A stretch of 64,000 bases of DNA. Source: Tubulanus polymorphus. Its lineage: Eukaryota > Nemertea > Palaeonemertea > Tubulaniformes > Tubulanidae. The notes under the pieces are model-generated. The model made no database searches and was not told where the DNA came from. It was given only the letters and a program-made list of their open reading frames with translations. Below are positions 56,629-64,000 of this stretch, in pieces. The DNA is taken from positions 1,488,001-1,552,000 of the forward strand of contig NC_134028.1 of assembly GCF_964204645.1 (NCBI RefSeq), in the 5' to 3' direction. Numbering within the stretch: position 1 is the stretch's first letter; every line of letters begins with the position of its first letter. The position numbers and the translations under genes were made by a program.

Positions 56629-58959
56629 ATTATCGCAAATTTTGACGTTCATATAATGTATATATTACATATTACTTACAGCTATTTATCCGAGAGAATG
56701 CACAGAAAGTTACAATCACACAAAAAGTCACAAACCAGAAACTTGAAATTTAAGTTTAATTGAAATGCACCGCGCATGAAGCGCAAACCTCAAACTGTTA
56801 CTATAGTATTTATCACGAGTACAATATCGTTTCCACAACATCCGCAAACTTTTTTGATCTGGATTCCACGAGATGGCGCCTTGTATGTAGATACCAAATC
56901 CACCCGTTATTCAAACTGCGTATGTTCAACTCTGCGACCACGTTTTGCTTATGGACCCGTTCAATCGGGTTTATTTTAGATTTGAAATAAATTGGAAGTC
57001 ATAGTCATAAAACAGGGACTATCAGGAGCGGCACTAGGATCTTTTAGAGGGGATTCAGCTGAACTTTATGCCATGCTTTGCGCCGTATCCGCCGAGCACC
57101 GAAGGCAAACGAGCATTTCGGAATTCATGAATTTCTTACATGCTCTTCAATTAGTTTCAATTTGTAAAATTCGCGAGGTTTGAGACGGACGTTTTCTGGA
57201 CCTTTTGAGGAAAAATATCTATGAAATTTCCGGAATGTGAAAAAATAAAATTTGGGACTAAAAATGCGGAACTTGGATTTAATAAAGGGGGTTGTCCATA
57301 CCACCCCCTCTCCGACCCCCTTCTTATGACAGCCGTGACTATATACATAGAAAAGGACCCCATTTAAAGCAACCTTTTCTATAGCGCAGATAAGATGAAA
57401 GTGTGCAGAATTGAACATGGTCGAGACCAACAGTTGAACCAGAAATGAAATAGGTATGATTCGAAAAGGTAAAAATCGTGAACTGAAATGAGAGCCAAGA
57501 CGTTTTAACGGACACGACTGACGGCTCATTCACTGCTTCTAAGATATTATCATAAAGTTTTGATTATGCAATATCACGACTGCGCGTAGACCTTCTTGCA
57601 ACACTCCTTTGTCCGCCTAATGTACATTATTTCCTGCTAATATATGCACTGGATAAACTAGTAAATTAATCCAGCGAATAGAAATCTATAGGATCAGTCA
57701 ACTCGGTCTATTGAAAACTTTCAATACCGCATTCCACATTGTTCAGTAGTAATTTCCTTGGGTAAACAAACCCACCTTCTTGCTTTTCAGGCATGATCAA
57801 GAAATAAACACTCATTCTACGGACAGAATTTCCATAGAGTTTAAGTCGTTTCCAACGAATCAAAAACGTAATCCGCTTCGTCGTGACCGCGTACCGCATT
57901 AGACTAATTCAGTTCTAATGTATATTTAACGTCTAAACAATTCGAGCTATATTTTTCACACCTAACGCGTCCCGGCCGCCATTATAATACCGAAATAATT
58001 CACCCACGCCATTAAAACCGAGATGCACCCAAAAGCATTTCCCCAGACAAACTTCTCGACATTTTTTCTGAATGAATTACCAAAACTTCATTCATCTTCT
58101 GGTTAGACATAGTATAAAAAGCGGCGATTATATTAGGGACAGGTGATTGAAGCTTTTTGTAACAGAGAGGATCAAACCAATCCTAATCCATTCCATTAGA
58201 AGACCATTGATACGTAGTACTTGAGAGTTTACTGGACCCCAAACCTTTGTGACACGACGAGCTATTTTAGTGGCAATGCTTTCTTCCCGAATATGGGCTT
58301 CTCCGTATGCTTCCGAACATTGTGTCTGGTATAGACGGAAAAGAAGCGAATACGAGTAAAAAATTGAATGAAATCTCACTCGTATAACTCGGCGACAGTC
58401 ATTTCATCCGCATTTTACTGGAAATAAGGAGACATTTTGTGCACGAAATTAACTACCCGGTAGCTGTTATTCAATTGGTTGTGACGTGAGCGCATATTTA
58501 AAGGTAACGCCTCCTATGTGTGAAGAAGAGCATTGTAAGCTCTCGGTGCGCTCTATTATACCACTGATTTTAGCTGATACGTTTACATATGGCTGAACGG
58601 GAGAAAACGTATCTATCACCACACGTGTCTTCGCCGCAACGATTTCGTTACTGTCTGCTAGTAAATTCTTGAAAAAAAGTTGGAAATAATCTGCTGAAGA
58701 TTTCATCAAACTCGATCGCGTCTTCGGTTGGTCAAATAGAATTCAAATTGGCCAACAATAACTATAACAAGGTAGATATTCTCATCTGAAAATTCTCGGA
58801 TTCGCGTCCGTCACAACTGAATAATATCTTATCAGGTTTCAACGACAATGAGCGCACAAAGGATTACGTATTTGTAAAAGAACAGCGACAAAAATACAAA
58901 ACTAAAGTTTTTAAAGTTCCGAACGTAAATTTGGATTAAAGTTTCAGATCGTAACGTAT
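56629..58959. other. intergenic: GPCR 3' side and netrin 5' side
   Basis: Holds a plus-strand AATAAA at 56986-56991, the best candidate polyadenylation signal of the GPCR. Open frames of 60-134 codons on both strands (for example minus 58467..58709 and 58128..58379) show no motif that I recognise and no consistent splicing. A pyrimidine-poor AAAGTTTCAG at 58940-58949 may be the acceptor of the netrin exon. Confidence 0.45.
56986..56991 (+). terminator. candidate polyadenylation signal of the GPCR
   Basis: AATAAA on the coding strand about 360 bases after the GPCR stop codon; no closer AATAAA was noticed. Confidence 0.4.
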
Positions 58960-60064
58960 ATGACGGTTTGTAGAGAATTTCTAACAATCGGGACAATGAA
59001 CGGGGTAAGTTACTCATTTTCGCCGAGCATCCAACGAGGAAAAAGGATACATATTATGCTTGTGATCGTTTTACTGATCGGATTTTTGTCGTCTTACATC
59101 GATGCTTCTGCCGCCGGACCTTACCTGAATATGTTTGCTGGCCAACAAATTCCACCGGATCCTTGTCAAGACGAGAACGGAAATCCACGAAGATGCATTC
59201 CTGATTTCGTGAACGCGGCTTTCGGCAAGTTGGTAAAAGCTTCGAGCACCTGCGGTAAACCGATAACCCGTTACTGTAAAACCTCTTCCAACGATAAAGA
59301 CGGGAAAAAGACAACTCAGTGTTATATTTGCGACGATACGCACCCGAAACGGAAACACCCAGCTATGTATCTGACTGATTTAAATAACCCGAATAATCTT
59401 ACATGTTGGATTTCAAAACCTGACGTCAAAAACCAAAACATAACTCTGACTCTGTCGTTGGAGAAGAAATTCGAGCTGACCTATGTTAGTCTACAGTTTT
59501 GTCACACCAGACCGGATTCGATGTCAATCTACAAGAGTATGGATCACGGAAAATCGTGGGTCGAATTTCAGTATTACTCGTCGCAGTGTAAGAAAATGTT
59601 CACCAAAAATCCGAAAGCTATCATTACGAAAGCGAACGAACAAGAGGCATTGTGCACTGATGCCTATACCAACATCGACCCCTTGAGCGGCACCAGGGTG
59701 GCGTTTAGTACCCTCGAAGGTCGTCCGTCAGCTTACGACTTCGAAAATAGTCCCGTGCTGCAGGACTGGGTTACGGCCACCGATATCAAAGTCGTATTTA
59801 ACCGACTGTATCCGTACGAAATCGAAAAGGAATTCGACGAAAAGGAAGAGAACGACAGCTATTTTTTCTCGCTGTCCGATTTTGCGGTCGGCGGTCGATG
59901 TAAATGTAACGGCCATGCATCGCGGTGTATCAAAGACCGCGAGGGTAAGCTCGTCTGCGATTGTAAGCATAATACGGCTGGGGTCGACTGCGAACGATGT
60001 AAACCATTCCACTACGATCGGCCGTGGGCGCGGGCAACGTCTACCAAAGCCAACGAATGTGTGG
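58960..60064 (+). CDS. netrin, first coding exon (laminin-N domain and first EGF-Lam repeat)
   Basis: Secreted axon-guidance and adhesion protein that binds DCC/neogenin and UNC5 receptors. The exon encodes a signal peptide ([19 protein letters not shown]), the laminin N-terminal domain VI with netrin hallmarks ([89 protein letters not shown]) and the first laminin-type EGF repeat up to ANECV, ending at donor GTAAGT (60065) in phase 1. The ATG at 59056 gives the cleanest signal peptide; in-frame ATGs at 58960 and 58996 would add 32 or 20 residues. The remaining EGF repeats and the C345C/NTR domain must lie beyond 64000. The open frame continues 47 bases into the intron and should not be used. 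Confidence 0.95.
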
Positions 60065-63000
60065 GTAAGTCGATGTACACCGATATCACGTTGCGGCGCT
60101 CTAAAGAATAATCTTAATTTTCAGCTCAAAAGGAAAAAATTTCAGAATCAGATTCGACAGAATTAACGCATTGTATTTTCGAGGAGCATGTTGTTTTTGT
60201 CATCACAAATACGTTTATCCGTTTCAAAATTGAAAATATTTCTAATCTAACCAAATACATCAGGTAAATTCTGCGTGATAGGATGTAAGAAGCGGAATAA
60301 ATTTTCAAATCACTCGCTAAATTCTCAACGGATCGATGAAAAATTCAATTTCATTAATTGAAAATCCGCCATTGTTTCACGTTGCTAGCGAGTTATATTC
60401 TTTGGCTTTCGCGCATGTTTCATTAATCAACAAATTGTGTTTTTGTGTCAGGCGTTTTCATCGAAATATCGTCTCCGTCAAGTCAAACGAGTGTGAAATC
60501 CTCGCGATAAAAATACGCAGTGAGTTCGTCAAATCATTTACGAATGCTTAACTATAGCTTAATTCAATTTCATCTTAGTTTCTAATCTCGATGAGAGCGG
60601 ATCAAAATATGGTAGGTTAACTCTATTATTATTCAAATTCAATGCGAAAAAAAATAATACACACGCACGTAGTTTTATCACTTGAAACGTTTGAAGTTGC
60701 GTTCATCAGGAAAATATTGACATCTCATATTTACGGTTATTCGGTTGTGTTAGAGGCATTGTATGCCACAGTCTCGCGCTATACGTTAACAGTACGTGTC
60801 CATTATAACAATAAGATGAAAAGCATAGCTCTAGGCCTGCTAAAATATCGACCTTTCTATTCGATGATGTTTTAACATTCCTGGGGAAAAATACAAGTTT
60901 AGAAGAGATGAAACCGTATCATTAAAGCGCTGTAATTTTCTATTTCTATATGCTAAAGTTGACTTAAGTTGAATATGTCCTTTTCGGCGCCCGTATCTTT
61001 AAAAACGGCATTCACAATGGTTTACTGGTGGTCTTATACTGGTGGTCTCGTATTTTTGTATGTGATGTTATTTAATTTCCACATCTCAGACGTCGCATAT
61101 ATAGATATGTTATAAACTAGACGCAGCGTGTCTGAGGAATCATTAACACTCTCAGAAAGGACGGGCGACATTTGAAAATTCACTTAACAGCACAGGGTCG
61201 ATATACTGCACTTTGATTATCAACCTAATTGGCAGCCGACTCGATCAAATTATGGAAACCTCTCCACAAGTAAATTGAGAGAGAGAATGTCTCGATATTT
61301 TCGGTGTTTGCCTCAGATGCAGTTGTGCAGGATGGGTATATAAGTTTGTAAAGTAGGCGATTGATATGTATTTACCTTTTGCATCGCATTTTTCTGTTAA
61401 AGCTAATGTAAGAGAATGCAATTTAACTTTAAAACTACGTTATTAGAGGTTCAAGATATCTTAAATGAAAACGTATTCAATTCTTATGGATATATCTTAT
61501 CTGAATTTGAAGAAAAGCTGCCACGTATATAGCTATCACGTGTATCTATAGGAAAAATAGGAAGATTAGTAAAATGTTAGTAGGTATTATTATCATTACA
61601 AATAACAGATAGAGATTTTATCGTTTGTGTAACGATTCAGATATCATCTTCACATCGGATAGATTCCGAACAGCTACGCTTTTAGGGACAATAATTAGCT
61701 GTATCCGGTGTGAAATATAGCTTCATATTCTACCGCTTCTTACTCGTGAATTGCCGAATAATGTTTGGTTATTGAGAAACCGTTACGACGGCGAAACTGC
61801 GAAAACCTTAGCAAAATAATATGGCGGAATTCCTGCCAGGCGCAAACCGAAACAGCTCAGTATGAGACGGTAACGGAGTTTATTACGAGCTTAAAAATCT
61901 ACCTATACGCATCACTACCTTACAGTAAAATCCTACTCGTTGAATCTACGCGCTTAAATTTCAATCAGTTTCGCGCGATGGTTCCCTCTCGTACTATATA
62001 GAATAAAGTTAGATGTGATTTCATAGAATTCTCAGGTTTAATCATCCACCCGACGGACTTAACGTTGAAATCGATCGTATCGAGAACTATCTCTTATCAC
62101 CGCGAATATGCGGAAAATAATAAATTTTCTCCGGAGTTTCTATCTAAAACGATAATCAGCTCGCGACACGATGGTTGTTGTTAAAGATATAGGAGATAGC
62201 AACGAGGTGAATTTCATTTTCATCGTCGATACTCTGTTTGAACAGCAAACACTAGACTCGATTGATGTCTCGTATCCACGTTCAATCGCCCGGTTATACA
62301 AAGTGCGTTCGCCGTAAAATTGCAGTTTTCTTATCGTAGAATTTCATGCTTGTTTTCACCATCAGACGATGCTATGAAGTGTTTATCGCCCTCAATCACG
62401 ATGAGACATTAAAGGTGCTTCTTGGCACTTCATTAAAACATGTATACGATTCATTTGCGTATCTATATATGTACCTGTTTACAAATCGTGTATACTGAGT
62501 GTGAGGAAGATTTTTTTGTGACATAAACAAATACTGGTCAATTCTTACATACTCAGTCTACATAACTACGTATATTTGGTAATATCTAAAAGGTCCATGA
62601 ATATTTTTCACGTATATATTTCAAGCACATCGCTAGGACTAGAATAGAAAGAAATTTATTTTCATTAAGATGTTAAATTCTTAGAAATTATTGCAAAGAG
62701 GTTTGGTATGAGGACAAATATAACGAGGTAATGGGGCTACGCCTGATCCGTAGGAAATCTTGAATTGAAATTTGGTTAAACCCTTCGATTTATGTATAGA
62801 TTGCGCAGGACGATCCCTTGAATTTCCATTCACAGCTGGTGTATCGGAAGGATATAGCTGTCTGTTTATATATACCTGCAGAACTTACCGAATATGAATT
62901 CGTTCTTCCCTTCATATGATTGGATTTCATATTTGGCAACGTTTATTTAAGCTATCAGCGGGATATGACCCTCGTGAGTTTCCCTCAAGTGGTCCGTTAT

Positions 63001-64000
63001 TTTACGCCATCAAAAGCTCGGAAAATTCTACAATACTGAATGAACCTATATACGGCGGTTGTAATTCTTTTCGCGTATGAAAATTCTTAGAGTTGTAAAG
63101 CGATATTCAGGTCTTCGACAACTTTTAAAAACCGTTCAAATAGTGTTATTTCGAAGTTAGAGTTGTATTCTATCCCGTGTACAAATACGTATTTTTAACA
63201 TTTTATTCGGTTTTGGTTTCATAAGCCGATTAAACGAATTGATTTTTAACCTACATATCTTTACTTGAAACCTTTTTATGATAACTTTGCAATTCAACTA
63301 TATTCGTTTATAGAATATGAAAAATGCGAGATGTACACCCGACACCATTACGGATATGTTCGTGTTTGTGTACAAATCCATATAAAAACTGTAATTATTT
63401 TACTTCGATTCTAAGTGTGCAAACATTTGATCATAAGATTATTTTCCATTTCTAGCTTCGACGTAGCGCGCAAATATTGGACATATAGCGCATATAAATC
63501 GTGAGTAATTAGTATGTATAACCATAGAGTCGACTGTCCGGGCTCTACTCGTTAACGGAGTTCAAGTATTCTCGAGAAGGCACACCTGCAAAAGGCCAGC
63601 TCTTCTCAGCCACTTCCATCGAACAAGTAGATCTAACCCGAAAAAATAACTACTTCAACAAACTATTCAATGATTTCTCTATCGATGTCACGTCGAAGGC
63701 TTATACTATACGTGTAACTAAATCACAAATACGTCATTAAACGTTTACAATTGACATATTTGACGCAAAGTGAAGATATTTAACATCCGAATTTCCCATA
63801 AAACTATAGTAAATTATTCATATAGAAAAGATAGTCAATCGAGTAATACAGTTACCAATCTTGCTAAAAGAAATAATACTAAAAAGAAAATGATTTGATT
63901 TTACAAGATGAAAAAGAGGAAAATAACAGAGATCTAAAAATAGTCACTAAGTTTCTGCGAGTTCTGTGGAGTTCAAAAGTTGACTAAGTTTTTTTTTTAG
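60065..64000 (+). other. netrin intron 1 (5' part)
   Basis: From the donor at 60065 to the window edge I found no sequence matching the next expected netrin exon (second and third EGF-Lam repeats). The stretch is AT-rich with short random open frames and no clear repeat or gene, so intron 1 is at least 3.9 kb. Confidence 0.6.

Noticed and set aside
57125-58709. Several frames of 60-134 codons on the minus strand upstream of netrin
   Set aside because: They overlap in different frames, lack family motifs and cannot be joined into a consistent gene by eye.
59728-60012. Minus-strand frame over the netrin exon
   Set aside because: Shadow of the netrin coding sequence, which is unmistakable on the plus strand.
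1-64000. tRNA, rRNA or CRISPR-like arrays
   Set aside because: I saw no cloverleaf with A/B boxes, no rRNA core sequence and no regular spacer-repeat array; the only regular repeats are the 84-bp mucin units, the 24-bp minisatellite and simple repeats.

Overview
This is animal nuclear DNA: AT-rich, intron-dense, with GT-AG (and one GC-AG) introns, long non-coding intervals, microsatellites and small inverted-repeat elements. The gene families present are animal-specific: netrin, a receptor guanylate cyclase, a rhodopsin-type GPCR, an MPRIP/outspread-like protein and a MUC4-like membrane mucin. I infer a bilaterian invertebrate, perhaps a lophotrochozoan; the species cannot be fixed from the sequence.

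Layout. (1) 152-8101, minus: the 5' part of an MPRIP/outspread-like gene (zinc-ribbon-like N-terminus, PH domain, Ser-rich linker); it runs off the left edge. (2) 9635-40645, minus: one 89-exon gene for a type I membrane mucin. I joined all exons by splice sites and phase; the sum is 16,353 coding bases, an exact multiple of 3, about 5,450 residues. Order: signal peptide, three EGF-SEA pairs, a long Cys-rich helical module that I do not recognise (called CRH here), three recent tandem copies of a CRH-EGF-SEA-mucin cassette, EGF-SEA, two EGF, NIDO, AMOP, VWD, cadherin-like module, EGF array, SEA, EGFs, transmembrane segment and cytoplasmic tail. (3) 43601-54103, minus: a complete 25-exon receptor guanylate cyclase of natriuretic-peptide-receptor type, 1,043 residues, with cyclase catalytic residues intact. 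(4) 55558-56628, plus: an orphan GPCR in a single open frame with an oddly long TM3 region. (5) 58960/59056-60064, plus: the first coding exon of a netrin; the rest lies beyond the right edge.

The most interesting object is gene 2. Its cassette of 3.6-4.3 kb (12 exons with their introns) is repeated three times with near-identical introns, and a fourth, much older CRH copy with the same eight-exon layout lies upstream. Differences in cassette length are almost fully explained by the number of 84-bp (28-residue) Ser/Thr repeats. Every module boundary is phase 1, so cassettes can be gained or lost without breaking the frame. SEA domains in the cassettes and near the membrane keep the Gly-Ser self-cleavage motif. 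The likely role is a long, heavily O-glycosylated, proteolytically processed surface or mucus-layer protein; that role is inferred from architecture only.
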